Shown: positions 27,814 through 37,445, counted from the stretch's first letter. The stretch is DNA of 64,000 nt from Lactonifactor longoviformis DSM 17459 (GCF_900129135.1 NZ_FQVI01000009.1:94234-158233), one strand, 5' to 3'. Notes: generated by a model from the sequence alone, not told the origin. Numbers and translations: made by a program.

Positions 27814-28968
27814 TTATTTTGCCGCGTCAATGATATTTTCAATCACATACTCATTTGTGAAATCCGGGGAAACAAAAGTACCTGCTGACATTCCTTCATA
27901 CTCACTGAGATTGTCTGCTGTGATATGAGGAACCGCAATCATCATTTCCTCCGGTACGTCATAGCCATTTAAAATATCAAGGGCTGTCCAGAATGCTGCC
28001 GCGCCGCAGCCCGGTGTGGAACCCTGGCTTAATGTCTCATAACCATCTTTACTCATCCACCAGTTAATAAATTCTGCTGTATTATCTCCGATAATAATTG
28101 GTGTCTCTCTGCCGGACTGTTCGAATGCATTGACAGCACCGATGGCATCTCCGCCGCAGTGAGTAATTACGGCATCTACATCCGGAAGTGAAGGCAGTAC
28201 TTTTGTCAGTTCTTCCTGTGTCTTAGTAGCACTGGCCTCGCCGATTACCTCCTGTACAATCTTGAGATCCGGATAATTTTTAATAGCCTCTGTAATACCT
28301 GCATAAATTCCCTGATCAGGAGCTGCACCGGATACGCCTCTTACGACAACCACGTTTCCTTTGCCGCCCAGCTTTTCTGCCACGAAATCCACGCTGTCTT
28401 TTCCAATCTGCTGCCAGGGATAATCCATGGTATACACACCCTCTAAATCTACGATGGAATCGAATGCTACCACTTTAATGCCTGCATCCAGAGCCTTCTG
28501 AATCGTACTGTTTAAAGCTGTGGGAGATGCTGCGCAAATACAAATTGCATCTACGTTGCTCAGAATAAAGCTGTTAATCTGAGCAATCTGTGAGTTGACC
28601 GTATTATCACCATTCTGTACCTCGTAATCCTTTATGTAGCCTGCAGCTTTTGCCTCATCTGCTGCTTTTGTAAATGCCTCTACCATCTGTTTCCGCCAGG
28701 TATTGCCGAAGTAAGAGTTAGAAAGACCGATTACATAGTCACCTTTTTTTAATACTCCTGATGCGTCTGCAGAAGCAGTGTCTCCCGCATCTTCCGTAGA
28801 TGCATCTTCTTCCTTGTCTGCCGCCGGGGTGCTTTCTGTGTCCTTTGCTTCTTCTGTTTTGCTTGTGTCTGCACTTGCAGAATCAGAACCGTCGCCGGAA
28901 CCGCATCCAAACAACATTGCTGATGCCATAGTCATGCAGATTAACATGCTCAATACCTTCTTTTTCAT
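27814..28968 (-). CDS. Sugar-binding lipoprotein of ABC importer (periplasmic-binding-protein-4 type)
   Basis: 384-aa secreted receptor. A signal peptide ends in lipobox MLFGC, then an acidic Ser/Thr-rich linker to about residue 65, then a ribose/galactose-binding fold (GDYVIGLSNSYFGNTWRKQM; CICAASPTALNSTIQKALDAGIKVVAFDS). I chose the ATG at 28968 because it begins the signal peptide; an upstream ATG lies 2 bases from the GGAG. It is first in the operon, preceded by a strong promoter. Confidence 0.93.
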   Translation of the reverse strand: MKKKVLSMLICMTMASAMLFGCGSGDGSDSASADTSKTEEAKDTESTPAADKEEDASTEDAGDTASADASGVLKKGDYVIGLSNSYFGNTWRKQMVEAFTKAADEAKAAGYIKDYEVQNGDNTVNSQIAQINSFILSNVDAICICAASPTALNSTIQKALDAGIKVVAFDSIVDLEGVYTMDYPWQQIGKDSVDFVAEKLGGKGNVVVVRGVSGAAPDQGIYAGITEAIKNYPDLKIVQEVIGEASATKTQEELTKVLPSLPDVDAVITHCGGDAIGAVNAFEQSGRETPIIIGDNTAEFINWWMSKDGYETLSQGSTPGCGAAAFWTALDILNGYDVPEEMMIAVPHITADNLSEYEGMSAGTFVSPDFTNEYVIENIIDAAK

Positions 28969-29249
28969 ACCATCCATCGCTCCTTTTCTTTATGGTCAAA
29001 TTGCCGTCTGACCGTTTTATAATTATACGTTTGATGTTTAATGTATATCATATATTTAAAATAATGTCAATGGTTTGCATAATTATTTTTTAGTATTTCC
29101 CTATACTTTATACAATTTCCACAAATTTAGACAACAAATTTCTACAAATAATTTTATAATTTAATCAGTTGTTTCATCAGACGTATTATCTTTATCTGCA
29201 GTCAGGAACGAATATCTGCAAACAGCTGTACTGTAGACCGGGCGCAAAA
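28969..29249. other. Intergenic AT-rich region upstream of the ABC importer
   Basis: Apart from the promoter at 29042-29070 this stretch shows no gene. It is markedly AT-rich with runs of A and T upstream of the -35 box, as in strong promoters. Confidence 0.5.
29042..29070 (-). promoter_or_regulatory. Promoter of the ABC importer operon
   Basis: Minus-strand TTGACA (29065-29070), perfect -35, 17-bp spacer, TATACA (29042-29047), about 75 bp upstream of the binding lipoprotein ATG. Confidence 0.75.
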
Positions 29250-29293
29250 AAAGAGGTATCATAAGGCAAATTCATACCTCATGATACCTCTTT
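29250..29293 (-). terminator. Terminator of glycerate kinase gene
   Basis: Perfect 13-bp arms AAAGAGGTATCAT and ATGATACCTCTTT ending in a U-rich run on the minus strand, 11 bp after the gene. Confidence 0.9.
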
Positions 29294-29303
29294 ATTCTTT
29301 CTC

Positions 29304-30434
29304 TTACTTTCCTGCGGCCATGTAGAATCGGATCAGAGAGTCCACCGTCCCGGTAAGATTTTCTTTGCTCTTATATCTGGATACAGAGAAATCCTCAGCC
29401 GTTCTGTTAATGCTGAAAATCGCATTGACTCCAAGCTCATATGCACCTTCCGCACCGTCTCCGATGGAACCTACGACAGCGGTTACCGGCACGCCCAGCC
29501 TTTTGGCACGCTCTGCAATTCCTATGACAACTTTGCCTCCAAGACTCTGGCTGTCAATTCTTCCCTCTCCGGTAAATACCATGTCAGCCCCGGCTGCCAA
29601 TTCTTCAAAATGAATCATATCCAATACTGTCTGAATCCCAGATTTCAGATTACCGCCCATAAAAGCTACGATCCCGGCCCCCAATGCGCCGGCGGCTCCG
29701 GCTCCCTCCATACGCGACACATCTATACCCAAATCCTTCTGTATAAGCGAAGAGAGATAGATAAGCTGGCTGTCCAGCTCCTTTACCATCTCCGGGTCCG
29801 CCCCTTTCTGCGGTGCAAAGATATAAGCTGCACCCTGGGGTCCGTACATAGGATTGTTAATGTCGCACATGGCGGTAATAGAAACACCTTCTAAAAGCTT
29901 TCTTGTCTCGCTGTTATCAATGGATACAATTTCTTTTAACGTGCCGCCCGCGGGAATAAAAGCCTCTCCCTCTGCATTGCGAAATACAGTTCCCAGGGCT
30001 GCGGCCGCACCGGTTCCCCCGTCATTGGTTGAGCTGCCGCCCAGCCCGATGACAATATCCGTGCAGCCGTTTTCCACGGCATGTCTGATCATCTGTCCGA
30101 CTCCATATGTACTGGTAGCTTTGGGATTTAATCTGCCTTCCGCCTGCGGGAGGCCTGCCGGCTGTGCCATCTCCAGGATTGCCTGGCTTCCCACCTTCGC
30201 ATAGTATACATCCACTGGCTCCATATAAGCATTCTGTACCTGAAGCTCCACCTTCTCTGCATCAATGGCATATAAAAAACAGTCCACAGTCCCCTCGCCG
30301 CCGTCAGCTACTGGTACTGCTTTCACTTGACAGTCAGGATAGAACTCCAGTACTTTCTCTTTTATAATATCGCAAATCTCAATGGAACTTAAGGTGCCCT
30401 TAAATGAATCGGGCATAATCACACATTTTTTCAT
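29304..30434 (-). CDS. glxK: Glycerate kinase (GlxK/GCK type I)
   Basis: 376-aa kinase phosphorylating D-glycerate, feeding it into lower glycolysis. It starts with the family signature MPDSFKGTLSS and carries GLGGSSTNDGGTGAAAALG and the C-terminal FTGEGRIDSQSLGGKV. The ATG at 30434 follows AGGAGGAG. It has its own terminator. It lies beside but is not co-transcribed with the ABC importer, since a promoter and terminator separate them. It may serve glycerate released by sugar-acid breakdown; that is inference. Confidence 0.95.
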   Translation of the reverse strand: MKKCVIMPDSFKGTLSSIEICDIIKEKVLEFYPDCQVKAVPVADGGEGTVDCFLYAIDAEKVELQVQNAYMEPVDVYYAKVGSQAILEMAQPAGLPQAEGRLNPKATSTYGVGQMIRHAVENGCTDIVIGLGGSSTNDGGTGAAAALGTVFRNAEGEAFIPAGGTLKEIVSIDNSETRKLLEGVSITAMCDINNPMYGPQGAAYIFAPQKGADPEMVKELDSQLIYLSSLIQKDLGIDVSRMEGAGAAGALGAGIVAFMGGNLKSGIQTVLDMIHFEELAAGADMVFTGEGRIDSQSLGGKVVIGIAERAKRLGVPVTAVVGSIGDGAEGAYELGVNAIFSINRTAEDFSVSRYKSKENLTGTVDSLIRFYMAAGK

Positions 30435-30458
30435 CACATGCTCCTCCTGTTTATCTTA

Positions 30459-31268
30459 TTACTCTGACAATATGATTTTTTCCTGGTCATAGGGCACATA
30501 CAGATTGCCTGAATAATATTCTTTTCCTTCTCTCATATAAAGCACTTTTCTGTTTTCATAATTTTTATCTTCCGTATGCCACAGCACAAGATTCTCAATT
30601 CCCAGTCTGTCAGCAAGCACACAGGCATCCTTAACTGTACTGTGATGCTTCTCGTACGGTTTAAAAATATCCGCCTGGGAATCTAGACAGAATGCCTCAT
30701 GAAGCAGCCATGCGCTGCCACGCACCTGCTCTTCGTTGGCTTCATTATATGGCTCGTCCCCGGCGCATGTTAACTTTTTACCGTTTTTCAGTACCGTGGT
30801 AAAACCGAATTGTTTTGCCTTAGTTGAGTGAATATCAAAAAATTCCACATCATAGCCAATAATTTTTCTGTGCTCCCCATCCTCCACGGGTACCAAAAAA
30901 ATTCTCTTTCCCAGCATTTTATAGAATTTCCCCTGAATCGTCAGCCGGGCTATGGTGTCTATGGTCTCTATGAGATCCGGATGGCAGTAAATGTTGCATT
31001 CGCCCTCATAAGTACCTTTTTTCATTCCAGTGGCTATGAGACGGATCATCCACACAATTCCCAAAAGGTGGTCACAGTGTTCGTGGGTGATAAAAATATC
31101 ATGGATACCGGCAATGGGTACCTCTGCCTTTTCCAGTGCAGCCAGAATTCCGTTTCCCCCTCCGGTATCAATCAGCCAGTACTGCTCATCCCGTTCCAGT
31201 ACAAAGCAGGTATTAAAGCATTTGGTCACAACAGCGTTGCCGGTTCCCAGTACAACAAGTCTTTCCAT
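30459..31268 (-). CDS. Metallo-beta-lactamase-fold hydrolase (RNase Z-like)
   Basis: 269-aa MBL-fold protein with the zinc motif THEHCDH (about residues 60-66), an N-terminal LGTGNAVVTKCFNTCFVL like ELAC/RNase Z enzymes, and a later His in LWHTED. It lacks the RNase Z exosite arm, so nuclease activity is uncertain. A short membrane-protein gene lies 3 bp upstream, and the glycerate kinase ATG lies 24 bp downstream, suggesting one transcript. Confidence 0.82.
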   Translation of the reverse strand: MERLVVLGTGNAVVTKCFNTCFVLERDEQYWLIDTGGGNGILAALEKAEVPIAGIHDIFITHEHCDHLLGIVWMIRLIATGMKKGTYEGECNIYCHPDLIETIDTIARLTIQGKFYKMLGKRIFLVPVEDGEHRKIIGYDVEFFDIHSTKAKQFGFTTVLKNGKKLTCAGDEPYNEANEEQVRGSAWLLHEAFCLDSQADIFKPYEKHHSTVKDACVLADRLGIENLVLWHTEDKNYENRKVLYMREGKEYYSGNLYVPYDQEKIILSE

Positions 31269-31271
31269 TTA

Positions 31272-31529
31272 TTATTCCTCTCCAGCTGCTGACAGGCCCT
31301 GAAGGTATTCATCAATTGCAGTCACATCCATCTCCGTGGTAACCTGTTCAGCCGCACCTTCTTCTCTTGTCAAAGCACGGTACCCAGAAAAGCCAATCCA
31401 TCCCACGATGACCAGACACACCAAAGCGACACCGGCTCTCTGCAGCATACTGATGCGCTTTTGTTTCTTCATAATCTTTTCCCGGTTTGCTTTATCCTGT
31501 TTATATTTATCTACTTTTTCCTGACTCAT
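31272..31529 (-). CDS. Small single-pass membrane protein, unknown function
   Basis: 85 aa. It has a basic coiled N terminus (KQDKANREKIMKKQKR), one hydrophobic helix at about 33-50 (GVALVCLVIVGWIGFSGY), and an acidic extracellular tail. I do not recognise a function. It is adjacent to the MBL hydrolase gene (3 bp), so probably co-expressed. Confidence 0.7.
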   Translation of the reverse strand: MSQEKVDKYKQDKANREKIMKKQKRISMLQRAGVALVCLVIVGWIGFSGYRALTREEGAAEQVTTEMDVTAIDEYLQGLSAAGEE

Positions 31530-31609
31530 GCGTATCTCCTTATCCTTTTTAAAATAAGATTTATCCCGTATGGAACACCATACGAAGTTATTATACTATA
31601 TTTCACAAA

Positions 31610-31637
31610 AAAATGCTCATTTTTTTATGAGCATTTT
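31610..31637 (-). terminator. Terminator after degV-type gene
   Basis: Perfect 11-bp arms AAAATGCTCAT and ATGAGCATTTT, A/T-flanked, 23 bp beyond the DegV-family stop. Confidence 0.85.
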
Positions 31638-31659
31638 AAAAAAATTTATTCTTTTTTGT

Positions 31660-32499
31660 CTACAGAACAACAATAATGCCTCCGTCATTGGCATACATAC
31701 TGCTTACCCCTGCAGTGTCCATGATTATAACATCTTTCACCTTAATCTTCTGCAGAATGGCATCCCGCACCATATACGCCCGTTCCGGACAGTTGCAGTG
31801 CGTAATCCCCAGAATCCTGCCCGCACTGTCAGATGCTTTTTCTACTACATAGTCGACCATTTTCACAAGAGCCCTGTTCATCCCCCTTGCCTGATCCAGC
31901 TGACAGATGGTCCCTTCCCCGGTGGCGCCCATGACAGGCTTAATCTTGAGAGCGGTTGCCACAAAAGCCTTAAGATTACTGAGCCTTCCGTTTTTTCTAA
32001 GAGTTTCCAGGCTCTCCAGAACAAAATACGTATTCTGTTCCGCAATATAGGCCTCAACCGTGTCAATAATATCATCAAAATCCATTCCCCGTGCTTCACA
32101 CTCTTCAATTTTCAGGGCAATCAGGGTCTCCCCCACGGAAGCAGATCTGGAATTAAACACATAAATCTGCTTATCCGGATTTTTTTCATGGACCAGATTC
32201 ATTCCCAGCACTGCACTGTTATAGGAACCGCTTAATTCTGACGACAGCGTGACTGCATACACATGGTCCGCATCGCTTTCAAATGCTTTCATATATCTTT
32301 CAGGAGAGGGACAGGAAGACTTTGGACAGTTAGGACTTTCTGCCACACGTTTCAGGAAGTATGCCTGATCAAATGTTTCGTCATCTATAATATCTTCTCC
32401 GTCTACCGTAAGAGTCAGAGATGCTCTGTCAAAGCGGGGATCCGCCTTTAATCTTTCTGGTAATTCTCCGCAGCTATCAATTACAACTTTATAACTCAT
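31660..32499 (-). CDS. DegV-family fatty-acid-binding protein
   Basis: 279-aa two-domain protein that binds long-chain fatty acids. In Firmicutes family members (FakB) present them to fatty acid kinase. Typical features are VVIDSCGELP at the N terminus, TSCPSP-like KSSCPSPERYMKAF and TLSSELSGSYNSAVLG. It is a single gene with its own terminator. Whether it works with a FakA kinase here cannot be said, as none is in the window. Confidence 0.9.
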   Translation of the reverse strand: MSYKVVIDSCGELPERLKADPRFDRASLTLTVDGEDIIDDETFDQAYFLKRVAESPNCPKSSCPSPERYMKAFESDADHVYAVTLSSELSGSYNSAVLGMNLVHEKNPDKQIYVFNSRSASVGETLIALKIEECEARGMDFDDIIDTVEAYIAEQNTYFVLESLETLRKNGRLSNLKAFVATALKIKPVMGATGEGTICQLDQARGMNRALVKMVDYVVEKASDSAGRILGITHCNCPERAYMVRDAILQKIKVKDVIIMDTAGVSSMYANDGGIIVVL

Positions 32500-32659
32500 A
32501 TCGTCCTCTTTTCTATACTATGTAGTATCAAATACCATGTTTTATCTTATCACAAAAGATATTTTTTGAAAAGGCCTTTTTACCGGAAAACTCTAGGATT
32601 TTTTAAGTTTTTGTTTTATAATAATCCGGTATGTAAGTTAAGCGAAAGGAAAGATACCA

Positions 32660-33163
32660 ATGATTGCTCTGAATATCCTGGATATCAGGAATTTTATGTC
32701 TAAATTACTGGGCGGGAACTCTTTTGATACCTTCTGGTTTGTGGAAGCTTCGATTACCACCTATGTGACCTTTACCATAGACGGGAGTCTGCACAAAGAT
32801 TTTTTTGACTCCTCTCTGGCCGACTCCCTGCATCTCGAGGAGAGAGATTATACTCTATGGAAAGAAGTAAAACCCTTCTGCTTTTCTATTATGCGGGGAA
32901 AACATACCCCTCTGCATTTTAAAATCATTTTCCGTCTCTCCCCGGAACACACCGCTGTACTGCTGGCAGACAGAAAGCTGGCTTACCGGCCTGAAGATAT
33001 CAACGGCCTGTTCCTGAACTTCCAGTATGACGGCCGTCAGCTTACCTGTACCACCGGAACCTCCCTGAAGGTATTCACACTGGATAAATCACTGGATTAT
33101 GCCTGGGACGAGATGCTGAGAGACTTTTTTAAACGGGAGGAAATCACAGTACAAAACCTATAA
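32660..33163 (+). CDS. DUF5721-like conserved protein
   Basis: 167-aa soluble protein with no signal peptide. The opening IALNILDIRNFMSKLLGGNSF and the downstream TFTIDG and FKIIFRLSPE resemble a conserved Lachnospiraceae family I recall as DUF5721; this is memory, not a search result. AAAGGAAAGAT precedes the ATG. It is monocistronic, convergent with htpG. Function unknown. Confidence 0.75.
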   Translation: MIALNILDIRNFMSKLLGGNSFDTFWFVEASITTYVTFTIDGSLHKDFFDSSLADSLHLEERDYTLWKEVKPFCFSIMRGKHTPLHFKIIFRLSPEHTAVLLADRKLAYRPEDINGLFLNFQYDGRQLTCTTGTSLKVFTLDKSLDYAWDEMLRDFFKREEITVQNL

Positions 33164-33168
33164 AAAGG

Positions 33169-33197
33169 CCCCGGAACCTTTCTGCAAGATTCCGGGG
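33169..33197. terminator. Bidirectional terminator between convergent genes
   Basis: Arms CCCCGGAA and TTCCGGGG, flanked by A-rich and T-rich stretches, between the DUF5721-like gene and htpG. Confidence 0.85.
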
Positions 33198-33217
33198 TTC
33201 TTACCATTGATCCCCTT

Positions 33218-35278
33218 TTATTTGGCCAGAAGCATCATAATCTCATTGCTTCTTGCAATGAACTTTGTCATTGCCTCCGGTGTCAGCTGTTTGTGGCTGA
33301 GCATCGCCAGATCGTAGAGCTGTTCACAGAATAGTTTGACATTGTCACCCTCTTTATGGTCCGATACGTACTGTACCAGCTTGTTATTAGCATTCAGTAT
33401 TAAGGTCTCGCTGCTTCCAAACATACCAGGATCCATGCCATACATATTGTACATTTTCATCATATCCTGCATTCTTCTGCTTTCCTCGGATAAGGTCATC
33501 ATAGAAGAAATATTCTCATTTTTCAGCTTTTCTACCTTTACTTCCAGCTTTTCATTGTCCAGAGCCTTTCGGAATACATCTGTAAGCGTTTTTGTCTCTT
33601 CCTCCAGCACGTCCTGGCTGTCCTCTTTTACGGACGCGTCCAGCTCAGAATCTATTCTCTGGAACTTTACTTCTTCTTTCAGCTGCTCCACATGGGAGAT
33701 GAACGGCGCATCAATATTGTGCTTCAGAATCACTGCGTCCAGTCCCTCTTCCCTGAACATATTAATATACTGACTCTGCTGAATCTCGTCTGTCACATAA
33801 TATACCGTGGTTTTTTCCGGTTCTTTCTTTTCCTCCCCATCATCAGAGGTTTCCTCTGCCTCCGTACTTTCCTTCGGCGCTTCCTCTTCCTCTTTCTTGT
33901 TTTCTTTGATGCAGTCCTCCAGCGTCAGATATTTCCCGTCAATGTTTTTATAGAGAATATAGTCCATCATCTTCTCTGAGAACTTCTGATCCTTCAGACA
34001 TCCGAATTTGATAAAGGGGCTGATATCATCCCAGTATTTCTCATAAGACTCTCTGTCTGTCTTGCACATACCCGTTAGCTTATCAGCAACCTTTTTGCTG
34101 ATATAATCTGAAATCTTCTTTACAAATCCGTCGTTCTGAAGCGCGCTTCTGGAGACATTCAGCGGCAGATCCGGACAGTCAATGACACCCTTCAGAAGCA
34201 TAAGGAATTCAGGAATTACTTCTTTTATATTGTCTGCGATAAATACCTGGTTATTATAGAGTTTTATAGTACCCTCAATGGAATCATACTCCGTATTGAT
34301 TTTGGGGAAGTAAAGAATTCCTTTTAAGTTAAAGGGATAATCCATGTTCAGATGAATCCAGAACAGAGGCTCCTTATAATCCATAAATACTTTTCGGTAA
34401 AAGCTCTTGTAATCCTCCTCTGAGCAGTCGTTGGGATGTTTCATCCACAGAGGGTTTGTATCGCTTAAGGATACCGGACGTTTGTGAATCTTCACTTTAT
34501 CTCTGGCAGGAGAAACCTCTACAACTTCTTTTTCCCCGTTTTCGTTCTCTTTTTCCTCTGTCTTCGCTTCCTCATGAATATGCTCTACAACAACATCATC
34601 ATCTCTTAAGTCCTGTTCATCAATGGTCTCAAATTCCTGCTCTGCATTGGCTTTGGACAGGAAGATTTCTACCGGCATAAAGGAGCAGTACTTTTCTATG
34701 ACCTCCCGTGCACGGTACTCATTGGCAAACTCCAGGCTCTCCTCATTCAGGAACAAGGTAATCTCTGTCCCCACAGTTGTCTTTGTTCCTTCACCGATTT
34801 CATACTCGGTTCCTCCGTCACACTCCCAGTGAACAGGAACCGCTCCCTCTTTATAAGAAAGGGTATCAATATGAACTTCATCCGCAACCATGAATGCCGA
34901 GTAAAAGCCCAGACCAAAGTGTCCGATAATCTGATCGTCACTGGTCTTGTCCTTATATTTCTCTAAGAATTCAGTAGCCCCGGAAAATGCTATCTGTGTA
35001 ATATACTCTTCTACCTCATCGGCCTCCATACCGATACCGGTGTCTATGAACTTCAAAGTCTTCTCATCCGGATTAACAATAACCTCTATTTTGCTCTTAT
35101 AGTCTTCCGGGAAGCTGTATTCCCCCATAATCTCTAATTTCTTTAACTTTGTTATGGCATCACATCCGTTGGAAATCATCTCGCGGAAGAAGATATCATG
35201 ATCGGAATACAGCCATTTCTTAATGATTGGAAAAATATTTTCACTGTTAATTGATAAATTACCACGTTTATTATCCAT
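33218..35278 (-). CDS. htpG: Molecular chaperone HtpG (Hsp90)
   Basis: 686-aa Hsp90 homologue. The N-terminal GHKL ATPase has SINSENIFPIIKKWLYSDHDIFFREMISNGCDA, DTGIGM and GHFGLGFYSAFMVAD. An acidic linker lies around 230-255, and a second very acidic insertion around 475-510 (EEEEAPKESTEAEETSDDGEEKKE region). The ATG at 35278 gives the family start; an in-frame GTG at 35290 is too close to the AAGGAG. It is controlled by a consensus promoter with a CIRCE operator just upstream, so probably by HrcA during heat or protein stress. Confidence 0.97.
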   Translation of the reverse strand: MDNKRGNLSINSENIFPIIKKWLYSDHDIFFREMISNGCDAITKLKKLEIMGEYSFPEDYKSKIEVIVNPDEKTLKFIDTGIGMEADEVEEYITQIAFSGATEFLEKYKDKTSDDQIIGHFGLGFYSAFMVADEVHIDTLSYKEGAVPVHWECDGGTEYEIGEGTKTTVGTEITLFLNEESLEFANEYRAREVIEKYCSFMPVEIFLSKANAEQEFETIDEQDLRDDDVVVEHIHEEAKTEEKENENGEKEVVEVSPARDKVKIHKRPVSLSDTNPLWMKHPNDCSEEDYKSFYRKVFMDYKEPLFWIHLNMDYPFNLKGILYFPKINTEYDSIEGTIKLYNNQVFIADNIKEVIPEFLMLLKGVIDCPDLPLNVSRSALQNDGFVKKISDYISKKVADKLTGMCKTDRESYEKYWDDISPFIKFGCLKDQKFSEKMMDYILYKNIDGKYLTLEDCIKENKKEEEEAPKESTEAEETSDDGEEKKEPEKTTVYYVTDEIQQSQYINMFREEGLDAVILKHNIDAPFISHVEQLKEEVKFQRIDSELDASVKEDSQDVLEEETKTLTDVFRKALDNEKLEVKVEKLKNENISSMMTLSEESRRMQDMMKMYNMYGMDPGMFGSSETLILNANNKLVQYVSDHKEGDNVKLFCEQLYDLAMLSHKQLTPEAMTKFIARSNEIMMLLAK

Positions 35279-35353
35279 GATAGTGGTCACTCTCCTTTTC
35301 TGCTGAATTTCTATGTTCTTTAGCTTTTCCTCTGATTCGTTTATCTGGAATTT

Positions 35354-35382
35354 ATTTTAATACCCTCCTATGGAAAAGTCAA
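35354..35382 (-). promoter_or_regulatory. htpG promoter
   Basis: Minus-strand TTGACT (35377-35382) and TAAAAT (35354-35359) with a 17-bp spacer, 76 bp upstream of the htpG ATG. Confidence 0.75.
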
Positions 35383-35389
35383 GAGAAAA

Positions 35390-35416
35390 TTAGCACTCAT
35401 TTTGATTGAGTGCTAA
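35390..35416. promoter_or_regulatory. CIRCE operator (HrcA binding site)
   Basis: Exact TTAGCACTC-N9-GAGTGCTAA, the consensus HrcA operator. It is placed 7 bp upstream of the htpG -35 box. Its right arm contains the TAG stop codon of the upstream histidine kinase gene (35413-35415). Confidence 0.95.
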
Positions 35417-36795
35417 CAAACCATTGATTCAGGAATTTTAATTGTAACCTCTGCGCCTTTAAGATAGTCTGCGTTAGTAAGAATTAGTTCGCCTCCATGT
35501 CTTTTTGCCACCATACTGGCAATATATAACCCCATGCCATAGTGCAGATTAGAAGAACGGCTTTCGTCATCCATATAAAATTCTTTTGCTGCGTTTGTGA
35601 GAGCCTTAGGAGAGAAGCCCGGTCCGGAATCGCTTACACGGAACACTGCCGTGCCATCCTTTACAGCAGCATAGAATGCTATGGTGCCTCCTTGGGGGGT
35701 AAAGTCTGCGGCATTAGAAAACACATTTAACAGAGCTCTGTGTAACAGCCCCTGATGGATGTGGAGGGCTGCGGGAAGTTCACCTGTGTCCCAGCGCATC
35801 TCTATTTCCTTAGCCGTCAGCAGCCCTTCTACCGTTACATACAGTTCCTCCAGAAATGCCCGGGTGTCCACACAGCGGATCTCTATGGGAGCACCGCTCT
35901 CTGTCTGAGAGATATCTATGAGTGCTTTCACATAATCCTGCATGGTCTGTATGCTGCTCTGGATATATCCGCAGTACTCCTCCTGTTCCTCTGTCAGTTC
36001 TGACTCCTGAAGCAAATCAGTATTGCCCCTGATAATCGTGAGAGGCGTTTTCAGGTCATGAGCCAGCGCAGCCATCTGTTCCTTCCTTGACTGCTCCAGC
36101 TTCCACTGCCTCTCCAGAGACTCTTTCAAAGCTATGCGCATCTGCTCCATGGCATTAAGTACCGTATTGATCTCTTTAATGCTGCTTGTCATCATAGAGA
36201 ATTCCAATTCCCGGTTTTGTATCTTTCCGGCCGCCGATATCAAAGGATGCAGCTTTTTCTTCAGAGAACGGCCAAAGCAGACAGAGATAAAACACGTGTA
36301 GGAGAGCAGAATCACAAGCACTGCTGTCAGGATCAGATTTTGTGGATTGGGAAGATACCTTCTAAGTTTCGCTGATTTAAACTGGGGCATTATTTGAAAT
36401 CTCAGTACACAATACCCGTCAGCTACCGGAGCAACTTTATAGTAATTTCCCAGCCTGTCCGCACTCTTTCCCCGGACAGCGCTCCATGCATATTCGCTCT
36501 CTCTTTTTCCGATGCTTCCCTCACGCATGGTTCCATCCGGATCAAACACCGCATACTGGCACAATTCCGGAATGTCCTCCTTAGTTACCTGTCCTGCAGC
36601 GGCTATCTGGCCGCAGGCCCGGTCAGCCTCCTTCTGTGCATAATCAGCAGCATAGACCATCTGGTTAAAAACAAGAGTATTAAATATACAGACGGCACAG
36701 AAGGCGGTCAGCAGTGCCCCCGCACAAAGATACATGAAATACTTTAAAAAGAACAGGCTTAGGGAGACTGCTCTTTTTTGCTTTATACTTCCCAT
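35413..36795 (-). CDS. Sensor histidine kinase
   Basis: 460-aa membrane kinase. TM1 is near residues 10-40, an extracellular sensor of about 100 residues follows, and TM2 lies near 145-170. The phosphoacceptor His is in ALAHDLKTPLTII. The ATPase has an N box (NVFSNAADFTPQGG), G1 (DSGPGFS) and G2 (YGMGLYIA). It overlaps the response regulator by 13 bp and is the last gene of a LanFEG-type operon, so it probably senses a lantibiotic or other envelope-active peptide. Its stop codon is inside the htpG CIRCE site. Confidence 0.93.
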   Translation of the reverse strand: MGSIKQKRAVSLSLFFLKYFMYLCAGALLTAFCAVCIFNTLVFNQMVYAADYAQKEADRACGQIAAAGQVTKEDIPELCQYAVFDPDGTMREGSIGKRESEYAWSAVRGKSADRLGNYYKVAPVADGYCVLRFQIMPQFKSAKLRRYLPNPQNLILTAVLVILLSYTCFISVCFGRSLKKKLHPLISAAGKIQNRELEFSMMTSSIKEINTVLNAMEQMRIALKESLERQWKLEQSRKEQMAALAHDLKTPLTIIRGNTDLLQESELTEEQEEYCGYIQSSIQTMQDYVKALIDISQTESGAPIEIRCVDTRAFLEELYVTVEGLLTAKEIEMRWDTGELPAALHIHQGLLHRALLNVFSNAADFTPQGGTIAFYAAVKDGTAVFRVSDSGPGFSPKALTNAAKEFYMDDESRSSNLHYGMGLYIASMVAKRHGGELILTNADYLKGAEVTIKIPESMVC

Positions 36796-37445
36796 TTATA
36801 TCCGATCCCCCATACTGTTTTGATAGGCGAATACTCTGCCTGTTCTAATTTTATTCGAATATTTTTAATATGCGTAATAATAGTAGAGTCATTGCTTTCC
36901 CCGTCATATCCAAATACATTTTCATATATCTGTTCTCTGGAAAACACCTGGCCTTTGCTGCGGGCCAGAAATTCGCATATTTCATATTCGGCCGGTGTCA
37001 GCTGCATAACCGTGCCGTTCACTGTCAGCTCTTTGGATGACAGATTAAACTGTGCATTGGGAACTGAAAGCCGTACATAATGTTCACGGTGTTCCCTGCG
37101 CAGATGCGCTCCTATCCTGGCCCGAAGCTCATTTGCACCAAAAGGTTTGCAGATGTAATCGTCGGCTCCTGTCTGCAGCCCGTACACAAGACTCTGCTCC
37201 TGCGTCTTAGCTGTAAGAAACAAAATCGGACAGTCTGTCTTGCCCCGAATTTCTTTACACACGGTAAACCCATCCTTCCCGGGCATCATGATATCCAATA
37301 ATATCAAATCAAATTGCTCTAACTGTACGGCTTCAAGCATCTGAGAATCGGAGACGACGGTCACCTGGTGCCCGTCCCTGGACAATATTTTCTGTATCAT
37401 TGTTAAAATTGCGGTTTCATCATCTACTGCTAAAATATTTGCCAT
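36783..37445 (-). CDS. OmpR/PhoB-family response regulator
   Basis: 220-aa regulator. The receiver domain has phospho-acceptor Asp in LILLDIMMPGKDGF (about residue 53) and Lys in TAK. The C-terminal winged helix carries LTPAEYEICEFLARSKGQVFSREQIYENVFG. It overlaps the partner kinase gene and follows the two permease genes by 56 bp. Likely target is the promoter upstream of the ABC genes (39713-39847); this is inferred from position. Confidence 0.95.
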   Translation of the reverse strand: MANILAVDDETAILTMIQKILSRDGHQVTVVSDSQMLEAVQLEQFDLILLDIMMPGKDGFTVCKEIRGKTDCPILFLTAKTQEQSLVYGLQTGADDYICKPFGANELRARIGAHLRREHREHYVRLSVPNAQFNLSSKELTVNGTVMQLTPAEYEICEFLARSKGQVFSREQIYENVFGYDGESNDSTIITHIKNIRIKLEQAEYSPIKTVWGIGYKWEV

